Assembly: GCA_009926865.1 (NCBI GenBank)
Contig: RFOD01000001.1
Span: forward strand, 150,019-214,018
Origin: Gammaproteobacteria bacterium
Lineage (GTDB): Bacteria > Pseudomonadota > Gammaproteobacteria > Steroidobacterales > Steroidobacteraceae
Reading direction: 5' to 3'
Length of the DNA stretch: 64,000 nucleotides
The notes beneath the pieces are model-generated. The model was not told the origin of the DNA. It saw nothing but the letters and a program-made list of their open reading frames with translations, and did not search any database. Of this stretch, positions 47,712-58,446 are shown piece by piece (position 1 is the stretch's first letter; the number at the start of each line of letters is the position of its first letter). A program made the translations under genes and the position numbers.

Positions 47712-48506
47712 TTAAATGGTTTTAATCCCGAGCACATCTCGCATTTCATAGCGCCCGGGCGGGCGACCCATTAACCAGGCCGCCGCCTTGAGGGCACCAC
47801 GGGCAAAAATGACACGGTCCGTTGCATAGTGGCCGAGCGTGAGTGATTCACCGGGTCCAGCAAAGCGCACGGTGTGCTCCCCGACGATGTCCCCACCCCG
47901 GCTTACCGAAAAGCCGATCGCGCCCGGCGAGCGCTGTTCGCCCGAGCGGTACGGGCCGCTCTGTAGCGACTCAAGGGCTCCACCCCGACCCTCGGCAGCG
48001 GCATGACCAAGCTTCAGCGCCGTTCCCGATGGCGCATCAAGTTTGTGTCGGTGATGGGCCTCGTGAATTTCAATATCGAAGTCGGTGGGTAAGGCCCGAG
48101 CGGCCGCCCGCACGAGTTCGCTCAGTAGGGTCACACCCAAACTCGTATTCGCCGCGATCAAGATCGGTATTTGCGTCGTCAGCGGTGCGATACGTTCTGC
48201 AAAGCCTGAGCCTTGGCCGGTGGTGCCAACGACCACCGCCACCCCTGCGCGAGCGCAGGCCTGAAGATTTGCCTCGGTGGCGCTGGGCGCGGAAAAGTCG
48301 ACGACCACATCAGCACCCGACAGTACCGACGCCAACTGGTCCGTGATGGGGAGTGTCAGGGTCGGGTTGCCCAAGCGTTGCCCTAAGGACTCACCGCTAG
48401 ACCGTGCATCCACAGCCCCGACGAGCTCGATGTCGTCGCGCTCTAGACTTAAACGCGCAATCGCTTCGCCCATGCGGCCGCATGCTCCGATAATCACCAA
48501 GCGCAT
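47712..48506 (-). CDS. dapB: 4-hydroxy-tetrahydrodipicolinate reductase
   Basis: MRLVIIGACGRMGEAIARL, EIHEAHHRHKLDAPSGTAL. Confidence 0.97.
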   Translation of the reverse strand: MRLVIIGACGRMGEAIARLSLERDDIELVGAVDARSSGESLGQRLGNPTLTLPITDQLASVLSGADVVVDFSAPSATEANLQACARAGVAVVVGTTGQGSGFAERIAPLTTQIPILIAANTSLGVTLLSELVRAAARALPTDFDIEIHEAHHRHKLDAPSGTALKLGHAAAEGRGGALESLQSGPYRSGEQRSPGAIGFSVSRGGDIVGEHTVRFAGPGESLTLGHYATDRVIFARGALKAAAWLMGRPPGRYEMRDVLGIKTI

Positions 48507-48534
48507 GGTCAATCCCCCGTTGCCTCGTGAACGA

Positions 48535-49665
48535 TCAGAGGCCGGCAAAAAACCGTTTTACACCTTCAAAGAAACCCTGCTCCCGCGGCGAATGCGATCG
48601 CCCATCGTGGCGCAGCGAATCATCAAATTTCTGCAGCAAATCACGCTGCTCCGCGCTGAGATTAACAGGTGTCTCGACCATCACTCGACAGTAAAGATCT
48701 CCCTGGGTCCCACCGCGCACGGGTTTCACCCCTTTACCGCGAAGTCGGAAGACGCGACCCGATTGGGTCTCTGCAGGGATTTTCAGCGAAACCTCGCCCT
48801 CTAGGGTTGGCACATTGACCGCACCGCCGAGCACCGCGGTCGCAAATGACAACGGAACCTCGCATGACAGGTCATCCCCCTCGCGCTCAAAAATAGGATG
48901 GGGTTTGACGTTGATCTCGACGTAGAGGTCACCGGCAGGTCCACCGTTGCGACCCGCCTCACCCTCGCCCCCGAGACGAATCCGATCTCCCGTCGAGACG
49001 CCCGCAGGCACCTTGACCGATAGCTTACGGGTACGTCGGACACGTCCCTGACCTAAGCAGGTGTCACAGGGATTACTGATGATGCGCCCAGTCCCGCGGC
49101 AACGCGTACAGGGCTGCTGTAATTGAAAGAAGCCCTGCTGTATACGCATCTGCCCTGAACCACCACAGGTATCGCAGGTGACGGGCGTAGAGCCTTTAGC
49201 CGCACCGCTACCACGGCAGGTCTCGCACTCCATCAGGCGCGGGATTTCTATCTCCGAGGTGTGACCGAACACCGCCTGCGGTAACTCAAGCTCGAGTTCA
49301 TAGCGCAGATCCGCACCGCGAAACACCTGATTGCGTCCACCGCGCCGACCACCACCAAAGATATCGCCGAATACCTCACCAAAGATATCGCCAAAATCAG
49401 CGCCACCAAAGCCGCCACCGCCACCGCCTTGGCGCATGGCCTCGACGCCATCGTGACCATGCTGGTCGTAAAGACTGCGCTTTTGTGGATCGGTCAACAC
49501 CTCATAGGCTTCTTTCGCCTCTTTGAAGTGCTCTTCAGCAGCCGCATCACCCGGGTTTCGGTCCGGGTGGTATTTCATCGCCAAGCGACGATAGGCTTTC
49601 TTTAGCTCGGCCTCGCCCGCATTGCGGGCGACACCGAGAACCTCGTAATAATCGCGCTTGGCCAT
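48535..49665 (-). CDS. dnaJ: Chaperone DnaJ
   Basis: J-domain HPD, four CxxCxGxG zinc motifs. Confidence 0.98.
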   Translation of the reverse strand: MAKRDYYEVLGVARNAGEAELKKAYRRLAMKYHPDRNPGDAAAEEHFKEAKEAYEVLTDPQKRSLYDQHGHDGVEAMRQGGGGGGFGGADFGDIFGEVFGDIFGGGRRGGRNQVFRGADLRYELELELPQAVFGHTSEIEIPRLMECETCRGSGAAKGSTPVTCDTCGGSGQMRIQQGFFQLQQPCTRCRGTGRIISNPCDTCLGQGRVRRTRKLSVKVPAGVSTGDRIRLGGEGEAGRNGGPAGDLYVEINVKPHPIFEREGDDLSCEVPLSFATAVLGGAVNVPTLEGEVSLKIPAETQSGRVFRLRGKGVKPVRGGTQGDLYCRVMVETPVNLSAEQRDLLQKFDDSLRHDGRSHSPREQGFFEGVKRFFAGL

Positions 49666-49690
49666 GAGCGTGGATCAAGTCTCCTGAAAC

Positions 49691-51634
49691 TCAGGAGGCC
49701 TTGCGATCCTTATCATCGCCTTTGACTTCCTCGAACTCGGCATCGAGTACGTCGCCTTTGCTGTCATCCGACGATTCCGCCGCACCGCTCGGCCCACTAG
49801 CCTCAGCGCCCTCGGCACTTTGAGCATAGGCTTGCTGCGCGATCCCGCTGGCCGCTTGCATCAGAGCCTCAAGCTTTTTCTCGATTTTTTCTTTGTCATC
49901 GTCTTTGAGTACCGCTTTCAGATCCGACAGGGCCGATTCGGTCTTCGCGCGATCTTCCGCGCTCACCTTATCTCCAAGATCTGTCAGTGACTGCTCGACG
50001 CTGTGCACCATCGCATCAGCCCGATTACGCGTCTCGATCAGCTCACGGAATTTTTTGTCATCCTCGGCATGCGTCTCGGCATCGGACACCATCCGCTTGA
50101 TCTCATCCTCAGAGAGACCCGAAGACGCCTTGATCACGATGCGCTGCTCTTTGCCTGTGGCTTTATCCTTCGCCGAGACATTGAGAATACCGTTCGCGTC
50201 GATATCAAACGTGACCTCCACTTGCGGGGTTCCGCGGCGCGCGGGTGGGATATCCGACAGATCGAACTTACCGAGCGACTTGTTATCAATGGCGCGCTCA
50301 CGCTCACCCTGCAGCACATGAATCGTCACGGCCGTCTGATTATCTTCGGCCGTTGAGAACACCTGAGACGTCTTGGTCGGGATCGTGGTGTTCTTTTCGA
50401 TCAACTTGGTCATTACGCCGCCTAAGGTCTCAAGACCCAGCGACAACGGCGTCACATCAAGCAACAGCACATCTTTGACGTCGCCCGCGAGGACACCGCC
50501 CTGGATCGCCGCACCAACGGCGACCGCTTCGTCCGGATTAACATCCTTACGTGGCTCGCGCCCAAAGAAATCTTTAACCTGCTTCTGAACGAGCGGCATG
50601 CGGGTCTGACCACCCACCAAAATGACCTCGGAGACCTCACTCGGTGAAAGCCCCGCATCTTTGAGCGCGACTTTGCAAGGCTCCATCGTACGCTTCACGA
50701 GATCCTCCACCAGCGACTCAAGCTTGGCGCGCGTTAACTTGACCGCCAAGTGCTTAGGACCCGAAGCATCCATGGTGATGTACGGCAAGTTGATATCGGT
50801 CTGCTGACTCGATGACAGCTCGATCTTGGCCTTCTCCGCCGCCTCTTTTAAGCGCTGCATGGCCAAGGGGTCTTTACGCACATCGACGCCGGATTCTTTG
50901 AGGAACTCTTCGGCTAGATGATTAATGACGCGCAAGTCGAAGTCTTCACCGCCCAGGAAGGTGTCGCCATTGGTGGAGAGCACCTCGAACTGACGCTCAC
51001 CATCCACCTCGGCAATCTCGATGATCGAGACGTCAAACGTACCGCCACCCAAATCGTAGACGGCGATCTTGCGATCCCCACCTGCCTTGTCGAGACCGTA
51101 AGCCAAGGCGGCCGCCGTCGGCTCGTTGATGATGCGCTTGACGTTAAGTCCGGCAATACGCCCTGCATCCTTCGTCGCCTGACGTTGGGAGTCATTGAAA
51201 TACGCCGGGACCGTCACGACCGCCTCAGTGACCTCCTCACCGAGAAAATCCTCGGCGGTCTTTTTCATCTTCATGAGCACTCGCGCAGAGATCTCAGGCG
51301 GCGCCATCTTTTTGCCCTGGGCATCGATCCACGCATCACCGTTGTCGGCTTTGACGATCTTGTAGGGCACCATGTCGATGTCCTTCTGAACGATGGACTC
51401 GTCAAATCGGCGACCAATCAGGCGCTTGACAGCGTAGAGCGTGTTCTGCGGGTTCGTCACAGCCTGCCGCTTGGCTGACTGCCCAACGAGGACCTCATCG
51501 TCCTTGGTGAAGGCCACGATCGACGGCGTGGTGCGATCACCCTCGCTGTTTTCGATCACGCGTGGCTTGCCACCTTCCATGATGGCCACGCAAGAATTTG
51601 TGGTACCGAGATCAATGCCAATGACTTTACCCAT
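49691..51634 (-). CDS. dnaK: Chaperone DnaK
   Basis: [31 protein letters not shown]. Confidence 0.99.
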   Translation of the reverse strand: MGKVIGIDLGTTNSCVAIMEGGKPRVIENSEGDRTTPSIVAFTKDDEVLVGQSAKRQAVTNPQNTLYAVKRLIGRRFDESIVQKDIDMVPYKIVKADNGDAWIDAQGKKMAPPEISARVLMKMKKTAEDFLGEEVTEAVVTVPAYFNDSQRQATKDAGRIAGLNVKRIINEPTAAALAYGLDKAGGDRKIAVYDLGGGTFDVSIIEIAEVDGERQFEVLSTNGDTFLGGEDFDLRVINHLAEEFLKESGVDVRKDPLAMQRLKEAAEKAKIELSSSQQTDINLPYITMDASGPKHLAVKLTRAKLESLVEDLVKRTMEPCKVALKDAGLSPSEVSEVILVGGQTRMPLVQKQVKDFFGREPRKDVNPDEAVAVGAAIQGGVLAGDVKDVLLLDVTPLSLGLETLGGVMTKLIEKNTTIPTKTSQVFSTAEDNQTAVTIHVLQGERERAIDNKSLGKFDLSDIPPARRGTPQVEVTFDIDANGILNVSAKDKATGKEQRIVIKASSGLSEDEIKRMVSDAETHAEDDKKFRELIETRNRADAMVHSVEQSLTDLGDKVSAEDRAKTESALSDLKAVLKDDDKEKIEKKLEALMQAASGIAQQAYAQSAEGAEASGPSGAAESSDDSKGDVLDAEFEEVKGDDKDRKAS

Positions 51635-51702
51635 GATGTCCTACTCCGTTGGTGGCGATCGTCCCGCGGGACTCGCCTGATCTAAAAATGTTGTGGCCTT
51701 TA

Positions 51703-51729
51703 GTGGGGCTGACCAATAAGTGATTCAAG
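51703..51729 (-). promoter_or_regulatory. Sigma32-type heat-shock promoter upstream of dnaK
   Basis: Minus strand CTTGAA-N15-CCCCAC, overlapping the grpE stop codon. Confidence 0.6.
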
Positions 51730-52273
51730 CACCTCGCGCGATAATCACGCGTGCCGCTCGCAACAACCGGCCGTTCAAGCTGTAGCCTCGTTGCACGACC
51801 GCCAGCACCGAATCGGGCTCGGCCGTGCTCGAGGGTTGCGCCGCCATCGCCTCGTGCAGGTTGGCATCGAACGGGGCACCCACCGGATTAATCTCGGCGA
51901 TCCCCGCCGACTCCAGCGCTTTTGCCAACAGGCGCAAGGTGGCCGCTTGGCCCTCCGCGAGTGCGGCCGCGTCCGCCCGCTCGGCGTTCTCTACCGCCAG
52001 ATCGAGGCTGTCCTTGACCGGTAAAAGGTCCTGGGCGAAGCGCTCGAGCGCGTAACGATGCGCTTGCTCCACATCCCGTTGCGCGCGCTTGCGTACGTTC
52101 TCAAGCTCGGCCACCGCACGCAGATATTGATCACGCAGTTGTGCGGACTCCGCCTGCGCGGCTGTGACCGCCGCCTGCCATTGCTCTACCGTGGTGGGTA
52201 CCGCGGCCTCGCACGCCGGGTCATTCGCGGGCTCAGCGGCGCCTTCCGCCGGCTGCTCAGGCGAAGAATTCAT
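51725..52273 (-). CDS. grpE: Nucleotide exchange factor GrpE
   Basis: RDQYLRAVAELENVRKRAQRDVEQAHRYALERFAQDLLPVKDSLDLA. Confidence 0.97.
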   Translation of the reverse strand: MNSSPEQPAEGAAEPANDPACEAAVPTTVEQWQAAVTAAQAESAQLRDQYLRAVAELENVRKRAQRDVEQAHRYALERFAQDLLPVKDSLDLAVENAERADAAALAEGQAATLRLLAKALESAGIAEINPVGAPFDANLHEAMAAQPSSTAEPDSVLAVVQRGYSLNGRLLRAARVIIARGA

Positions 52274-52363
52274 ATGAGATCTCCACTATAAAGCGTTGAT
52301 TTAAATTAAGTTATTTGCGCAGTTCTTGGCCTGCGCCATCCACCCAAGTGACTACAGTGGGGG

Positions 52364-53422
52364 CTAGCGACGAGAATTCAAGGCGGAGCCCAACAGACGC
52401 GCGGTGATATCGACAATGGGGATCACCCGCTCGTAGGCCATGCGAGTGGGACCAATGACACCAATGACCCCCAAGATCCCCTCATCACCACCATAGGGCG
52501 CCGTCACGATGCTGCAATCATCAAGCACCTGGTAGCCCGACTCCTTGCCGATGAAGATCTGCACCCCTTCGGCCCGTAAGCTCTGATCGAGCAAACTGAG
52601 AAAGTCCCGCTTCTCGTTGAAGGCCTCAAAGAGGCGCTTGAGCTTCTCAACGCTGGTCAGTTGCGCGGCACCCATCAGGTTCGTCTCACCGGCCACGATG
52701 TACTCGAGCCCACCGGCGGCCTGCCCCTGGGTCACTTGCTGAGCCATGCTGATGGCGTCCAGCATCAGCGTATTGAGATGCTCGCGATCCTGCTGCAATT
52801 GCCTCAGGATTTCGCTGCGTGCCTGATCCAGCGTTCGTCCTACCAGCTGCTGGTTGAGATACTGCGCCGCACGGCGCAGCTCCTCGGCGGTGTGCTGTCG
52901 CGAGAGGTGGATGATACGGTTTTGCACCTCCCGGTCATCGAACACCAAAATCACGAGCACCCGATTTTCCGATAACGAGACAAACTCGATCCGGCTGATC
53001 GAGGCCAGTTGCGGTCGTGGCACGGTCACCACACCCGCCAGCTGTGTGACCCGAGATAAAAGCTGAGATGCGTGTGCCACCAAGGACTTAGAGTCTTCAT
53101 CTCGACCCTGATCGAAAAACCCTTCGAGCTCACCCGCCCCTGCCAGATCGAGCGACTGCGAGCGCAACAGCGTATCGACAAAGAATCGGTAACCGCGATC
53201 GGTGGGCACGCGCCCCGCTGAGGTGTGCGGTGACACCACAAACCCGTGATCCTCCAAGTCCGCCATGACATTGCGTATGGTGGCCGACGAGAGGTTTAGG
53301 CCAGAGTCACGCGATAACGCGCGCGAGCCGACGGGCTGGCCATCGCGTATGTAGCTGGCAACGAGCACTCGCAGTAACTGCCTAGCTCGCTCGCTCAGCA
53401 GCTCATCGTACTCTTGGGTCAT
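52364..53422 (-). CDS. hrcA: Heat-inducible transcription repressor HrcA
   Basis: LNLSSATIRNVMADLEDHGFVVSPHTSAGRVPTDRGYRFFVD. Confidence 0.97.
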   Translation of the reverse strand: MTQEYDELLSERARQLLRVLVASYIRDGQPVGSRALSRDSGLNLSSATIRNVMADLEDHGFVVSPHTSAGRVPTDRGYRFFVDTLLRSQSLDLAGAGELEGFFDQGRDEDSKSLVAHASQLLSRVTQLAGVVTVPRPQLASISRIEFVSLSENRVLVILVFDDREVQNRIIHLSRQHTAEELRRAAQYLNQQLVGRTLDQARSEILRQLQQDREHLNTLMLDAISMAQQVTQGQAAGGLEYIVAGETNLMGAAQLTSVEKLKRLFEAFNEKRDFLSLLDQSLRAEGVQIFIGKESGYQVLDDCSIVTAPYGGDEGILGVIGVIGPTRMAYERVIPIVDITARLLGSALNSRR

Positions 53423-53572
53423 GGGTTTGAAGCTACCGACTGCTTAGGAAACTCGTCAAGCACCGCGTAAGGCATTGGTGCCTGAACCGTGCGCATGATA
53501 AAACAGGAACTCTCAAACAACGCGCTAATTTATCCCCTCTCCACACCTTTTACCTGACCCACCTGGTACGCC

Positions 53573-54466
53573 ATGTCGGAAATCCGCCGCTGTGCTCTCA
53601 TAACCCGTTTTGCCGATGAGCGCGTTAGCGAAAGCGCGCGCATGCTGACCGAAAATTTACTCGCGCGGGGTCTTGAGGTCTTAGCCCCGGAGGAAGAGCG
53701 CAATCGGCTTGATTTGGAGGGGGTGCAATTTGTTGATGACGATACGCTCGCGCAGGACGCGGATTTAGTCATTGCGATCGGTGGCGATGGCACCCTGCTC
53801 TACGCCGCCCGACTCGTGGCCCCACGCGGCACGCCATTACTCGGCATCAATCGGGGTCGGCTGGGGTTTCTGACGGACATCATGCCCAATGACATGCTCG
53901 CGGGTGTGGAGGCCGCTTTAGCGGGTGAATGCTTACGCGATGAACGGCAACTACTGCGCGCGGAACTACATCGTCAAGCGGATCACGCGGTGTTGCGGGG
54001 ACTCGCCCTAAATGATGTGGTACTACAAACCAGTAAAAGCGGCCAATTGATTGATTACGACACGCGGATCGACGGCCACTTCGTCAATAGTCACGGGGGA
54101 GATGGCTTAGTGGTCGCGAGCGCGACGGGCTCAACCGCCTATGCGCTCTCCTGTGGTGGTCCGATCATTGAGCCCTCGCTCGAAGTGATGGTGATCACGC
54201 CGATCTGCCCACACACCCTATCGGATCGTCCCATCGTAGTCAGCGCGCGCTCACGGGTCGAGCTCGAGCTCGTGGCGCGTCCCGAAACCCATGCGGAAGT
54301 GACCTGTGATGGTCGGTTGCTCAGTCGGATGACCCCTGGCGATCGGCTGCTCATCAGTTCCGAGGGGCGTCGTATTACCTTATTGCATCCGCAAGGCTAC
54401 GATTACTATCGACTGCTGCGTAGCAAGCTCAATTGGGGCCGACGCAGTTTCGATAACGCCGACTAA
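53573..54466 (+). CDS. nadK: NAD kinase
   Basis: IGGDGTLLYAARL, GINRGRLGFLTD, SATGSTAYALSCGGPI. Confidence 0.97.
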   Translation: MSEIRRCALITRFADERVSESARMLTENLLARGLEVLAPEEERNRLDLEGVQFVDDDTLAQDADLVIAIGGDGTLLYAARLVAPRGTPLLGINRGRLGFLTDIMPNDMLAGVEAALAGECLRDERQLLRAELHRQADHAVLRGLALNDVVLQTSKSGQLIDYDTRIDGHFVNSHGGDGLVVASATGSTAYALSCGGPIIEPSLEVMVITPICPHTLSDRPIVVSARSRVELELVARPETHAEVTCDGRLLSRMTPGDRLLISSEGRRITLLHPQGYDYYRLLRSKLNWGRRSFDNAD

Positions 54467-54488
54467 CTGCGCTCGTTACGTCCGACCC

Positions 54489-56270
54489 ATGCTCACGCAA
54501 CTTCTGATCCGTCACTTCGCCATCATCGAAGAAGTGGACCTCGCGTGGCAGCGCGGTCTCACCGTGCTCACCGGCGAGACGGGTGCAGGGAAATCGATTC
54601 TGGTTGACGCGCTACAACTCGTGATCGGCGCTCGTGCAGGCGCTGAAGTCGTGCGCGCCGGCAGCGAACGCGCGGAGATCAGCGCAACCTTCGACATTAC
54701 CGGTTCTGACCCTGCATTCATTGAATGGCTGGATCAACAAGGTATCGAGGCGAGCGATGAACTGCTGGTGCGGCGCTTGGTATCCCGCGATGGTAAATCC
54801 CGCGCCTTCCTCAATGGCCAACCGGTCACGGTGCAGTCCTTGCGCGAAGCGGGTCAATGGCTTGCCGATATTCACGGTCAGCATGATTTTCAATCTTTGA
54901 TGCGCCCAGCGGCCCAGCGTGATTTGCTGGATCGCTTCGCAGGCTGCACAGACCTCGCGGCGAGCGTTCGCGCTCGGCATGAGCAGCATCTGCGCGCGCT
55001 CGAGGCGCTACAGACGCTCGAGCAAAGCGCTGATGATCGGGATGAGAACATCGATCGCCTCAGTTTTCAGCTCCAAGAACTTGAATCCTTGCAACTCGCT
55101 CCCGGTGAGCCTGCGGCACTCACGAGCGAACGGCAGGTTTTAGCCAATGTCAGTCGCCTCGCCGACTCTGCACGCCAAGCGCTTGATGGCCTCTATGAGG
55201 GCGATCAGGGCAATGCGCGCGATTATGCGTCGCGTTCGCTCAACGCGTTGCGAGCCGTGGCACCACTCGATACACGCTTGGCAGAGCTTTTACCGGCGCT
55301 AGAAGAGGCGGTCATCGGGCTCACTGACAGCAGTCAAGCCCTCGCCCGATACCTCGAAACACTTGAGGGGGATCCGGCTCGGCTAGAAACCGTCGAACAA
55401 CGTCTCGCTCTAATCGAGTCACTCGCGCGAAAACATCGCTGTGATGCAGACGCGCTGCCTGACGTCGCTGAACGCTTGCGAGCGGAGCTCGCCCCACTTG
55501 AAGATCTCGGCGGCGCCTTGGCCGCTCAGCGCCAAGCGGTTGGGCAGGCGTTTGAGCACTGGCGAAAAGAGGCGCGCTCCCTCTCGGCTGCGCGTCAAAC
55601 AGCGGCTACAGCGCTCTCAGAGGCCATCTCTTTACGCATGCAAACGCTTGGCATGGCAGGCGGTCGTTTTGAAGTGGCGCTCAGCCCATCCACCGACACG
55701 GGTACGCGGGCTCAAGGTCTGGAGGATGTCCAATACTGGGTCACGGCCAACACAGGCCAACCGTTGCGCCCGCTCGCGAAGGTCGCTTCAGGCGGCGAGC
55801 TATCGCGCCTATCGCTGGCTGTACAAGTGGCCCTCGCCCACCATGAGGGAAGCGCCAAAGCGATGCGTCATGGCTGCATGATCTTTGATGAAGTGGATGC
55901 GGGCGTGGGTGGCGCCGTCGCTGAAATTGTCGGTCGCGAGCTCGCCGCGCTCGGTCGACACGCCCAAGTGCTCTGCGTGACCCACCTGCCTCAGGTCGCC
56001 GCGCTCGGCCAACAGCACTTCAAGGTTCAAAAAATACAACGCTCGCAGACCACCCACACCGAGGTCCGTACGCTACCAGGTGATGAAAGAATCGAGGAAA
56101 TCGCTCGCATGCTCGGCGGCATCGATATCACCCAAACGACCCGCGAACATGCCGCCGAAATGTTAGGTGCGGCCGAGGGCGCCCAGACCGTAGTCAGCCC
56201 TCGTCGCGCGCGCGGTGCGGGCAGTTCTTCTTCTCGCAGTGCCCGTAAATCACTAACGCGTGGTCGCTAA
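54489..56270 (+). CDS. recN: DNA repair protein RecN
   Basis: LLIRHFAIIEEVDLAWQRGLTVLTGETGAGKSILVDAL; ASGGELSRLSLAVQVAL. Confidence 0.97.
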   Translation: MLTQLLIRHFAIIEEVDLAWQRGLTVLTGETGAGKSILVDALQLVIGARAGAEVVRAGSERAEISATFDITGSDPAFIEWLDQQGIEASDELLVRRLVSRDGKSRAFLNGQPVTVQSLREAGQWLADIHGQHDFQSLMRPAAQRDLLDRFAGCTDLAASVRARHEQHLRALEALQTLEQSADDRDENIDRLSFQLQELESLQLAPGEPAALTSERQVLANVSRLADSARQALDGLYEGDQGNARDYASRSLNALRAVAPLDTRLAELLPALEEAVIGLTDSSQALARYLETLEGDPARLETVEQRLALIESLARKHRCDADALPDVAERLRAELAPLEDLGGALAAQRQAVGQAFEHWRKEARSLSAARQTAATALSEAISLRMQTLGMAGGRFEVALSPSTDTGTRAQGLEDVQYWVTANTGQPLRPLAKVASGGELSRLSLAVQVALAHHEGSAKAMRHGCMIFDEVDAGVGGAVAEIVGRELAALGRHAQVLCVTHLPQVAALGQQHFKVQKIQRSQTTHTEVRTLPGDERIEEIARMLGGIDITQTTREHAAEMLGAAEGAQTVVSPRRARGAGSSSSRSARKSLTRGR

Positions 56271-56628
56271 TGCTAAAGCCATGGACCTTGGCCACCGCCT
56301 GCTGACGCTCTTCGATGCCCTCATCCATAAATTCTTCTACGTGACCACAGTCCACGCAGAGAATGTGGTCATGATGGTCACCCGCATTCAGCTCAAAGAC
56401 GGCCATGCCGTTAGCGAAATGATGCCGAGTGACGAGCCCCGCCGCTTCGAACTGTGTCAGCACTCGATAAACCGTCGCAAGACCAATGTCCTCGCGAAGA
56501 TCGACCAATTTGCGATAGATATCCTCAGCCGAAAGGTGTCTATTGCCGCTGCTTTCGAGAATATCCAGAATCTTGATTCGCGGCAGTGTGACTTTCAGGC
56601 CGGCTTTGCGTAGGTCCTTGCCTTCCAC
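56194..56628 (-). CDS. fur: Ferric uptake regulator Fur (likely GTG start at VEGKDLRKAGLK)
   Basis: LRKAGLKVTLPRIKILDIL, HHDHILCVDCGHVEEF, CEKKNCPH. Confidence 0.96.
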   Translation of the reverse strand: MEGKDLRKAGLKVTLPRIKILDILESSGNRHLSAEDIYRKLVDLREDIGLATVYRVLTQFEAAGLVTRHHFANGMAVFELNAGDHHDHILCVDCGHVEEFMDEGIEERQQAVAKVHGFSISDHALVIYGHCEKKNCPHRARDEG

Positions 56629-56653
56629 GTGATCACCCGCTCGATAGAGTAGA

Positions 56654-57046
56654 ATGCACATTATGGTCCAACATCCCACTCAGGCTCCAGTGTCGCGTAC
56701 CGCCCTCGGACGAGGCTTTCGTCGTATGGCGCTGCTGTGTGCCCTGCTCCCGCTACTGAGTGCCTGCGTGTATCGCATGGCCGTGCAACAGGGTAATTAC
56801 CTCGATGCCCGCCAAGTCGTACAGGTCAAAGTGGGGATGACTCGCTCTCAAGTGCGCTTTTTGCTTGGTACCCCCATGTTGCCCGACGCCTTTGATCGCG
56901 ATCGGTGGGACTATCTTTACACGCTTGATCTCGGCCGCGGGGCTGGGATGGAACGGCAACGGCTCACCATATTCTTTGAGGGTGATGCCGTCGCTCGTAT
57001 CGAAAACGACGGCGTGTCGACCGAAGTTAGCGACGAGAGCGTGTAG
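56654..57046 (+). CDS. bamE: Outer membrane assembly lipoprotein BamE (SmpA/OmlA)
   Basis: Lipobox LLSAC; VQVKVGMTRSQVRFLLGTPMLPDAFDRDRWDYLY. Confidence 0.95.
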   Translation: MHIMVQHPTQAPVSRTALGRGFRRMALLCALLPLLSACVYRMAVQQGNYLDARQVVQVKVGMTRSQVRFLLGTPMLPDAFDRDRWDYLYTLDLGRGAGMERQRLTIFFEGDAVARIENDGVSTEVSDESV

Positions 57047-57383
57047 TCAGCGGATTGCGCGCTTTGGCCGTCTGTGAGGCCTCCGCCCGTCGTCGACGTT
57101 CCAGTTTGGGATCCGCCTGCAGCGGTAAGTAAAGCTCAATCCGGTCCCCCGGTTCCACGCGCTGCTCACGCGCGCAGACTTCACCGAATACTCCGCAGAC
57201 ACCGTCCACCCACGGCGCTTCCGCCCCAACGCGCTGTGCGGCGCCATCTTCTCGCGCCTGTAATTGCACACGCGCTCGCTTCAGCACATCTTCGACGGTG
57301 GCTCCCCTCTCTACTTTGATCAGTAGACTGATCTGCCAGTCGGGCGAGGCGGTCGCAAATTGCACCGTGAAGCGCTCACTCAT
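57027..57383 (-). CDS. rnfH: RnfH-family ubiquitin-like protein
   Basis: FGEVCAREQRVEPGDRIELYLPLQADPKLERRRRAE; between ratA and bamE as usual. Confidence 0.93.
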   Translation of the reverse strand: MSERFTVQFATASPDWQISLLIKVERGATVEDVLKRARVQLQAREDGAAQRVGAEAPWVDGVCGVFGEVCAREQRVEPGDRIELYLPLQADPKLERRRRAEASQTAKARNPLTTRSRR

Positions 57384-57397
57384 GGCAGACCTCCCCG

Positions 57398-57829
57398 CTA
57401 CGCACCGAGCTGCCGGGCGCGTAACACAAAGGCATCCACCAAAGATTTCGCGGTCTCTTCAAATATCGGCGCAAGCATCATGCCCGCGAGTCGATTCGCG
57501 AACTCAAAACGTAAAGTCAGCGTGACCTCACTACCGATATCCCCCACCGGACGCACCGACCACACCCCCTCCAAAGACGAAAAGGGCCCTCGCTCAAGCC
57601 GCATATGTAAACGGTGCGGGGGCTCTAAGGTATTACGTGTGGTAAAGCGCGTATTCAAAGCGCCCCGCTCGACGCCGAGCGTCGCCACCACCTCTGCGCC
57701 CTGCTGTGACTCAATCGCCGCGTAGCGACAACCTGGCACAAACTCAGGATACCGTTCTACGTCGGCAATCAAACCAAACAAGGTCTCCGGCGCTACCGAG
57801 ACCAGTGCTGACCGAACCACTTCGCGCAT
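57398..57829 (-). CDS. ratA: Ribosome association toxin RatA / coenzyme Q-binding START-domain protein
   Basis: [34 protein letters not shown]. Confidence 0.92.
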   Translation of the reverse strand: MREVVRSALVSVAPETLFGLIADVERYPEFVPGCRYAAIESQQGAEVVATLGVERGALNTRFTTRNTLEPPHRLHMRLERGPFSSLEGVWSVRPVGDIGSEVTLTLRFEFANRLAGMMLAPIFEETAKSLVDAFVLRARQLGA

Positions 57830-57935
57830 CGGCGCATTGTCGGGCAAGTCGGCAGGAGCGACAACCATCCGGGGTACGCTCAGGCTAGAATGCGCGAGAG
57901 CCCCCCTGCAGGCGACCCCAAACGCTGTCCTCTTC

Positions 57936-58421
57936 ATGAATACCGCCAAATCCAAGTCGGACAAATCTAAGCCAGAGGCGCGCGTCATTGCGGAAAATCG
58001 CCGTGCCCGCTTCGACTATTTCATTGAAGAGCGGTACGAGGCGGGCCTCTCACTACAAGGCTGGGAGGTCAAATCGCTGCGAGCGGGGAAAGCGAATATC
58101 GCCGAAGCCTATGTCTATCTGCGCGATGCTGAAGTCTATTTGCTGGGCGCGCATATCAATCCTTTGAGCACGACTTCCTCGCATGTACACGCTGAGCCCG
58201 TACGCACGCGCAAACTCTTGCTCAACCGGAGCGAAATCGCGCATCTCGTTGGTGCGGTCGAGCGCAAGGGCTACACGATCGTTCCGTTAGAGCTCTATTG
58301 GCAACGGGGTAAGGCTAAACTGCGAATTGGGCTGGCCAAAGGTAAAAAACAACACGACAAACGGGCCACAGAAAAAGAGCGCGACTGGTCGCGCGACAAA
58401 GCACGTCTGCTACGTCGCTAG
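57936..58421 (+). CDS. smpB: SsrA-binding protein SmpB
   Basis: [44 protein letters not shown]. Confidence 0.98.
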   Translation: MNTAKSKSDKSKPEARVIAENRRARFDYFIEERYEAGLSLQGWEVKSLRAGKANIAEAYVYLRDAEVYLLGAHINPLSTTSSHVHAEPVRTRKLLLNRSEIAHLVGAVERKGYTIVPLELYWQRGKAKLRIGLAKGKKQHDKRATEKERDWSRDKARLLRR

Positions 58422-58446
58422 CCGCGCCAAGACGCTAACCGAGACG

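Noticed and set aside
57027-58421. rnfH-ratA-smpB-bamE-fur-recN cluster as possible toxin-antitoxin system
   Set aside because: RatA/RnfH naming aside, this is a conserved housekeeping neighbourhood and not a mobile TA module
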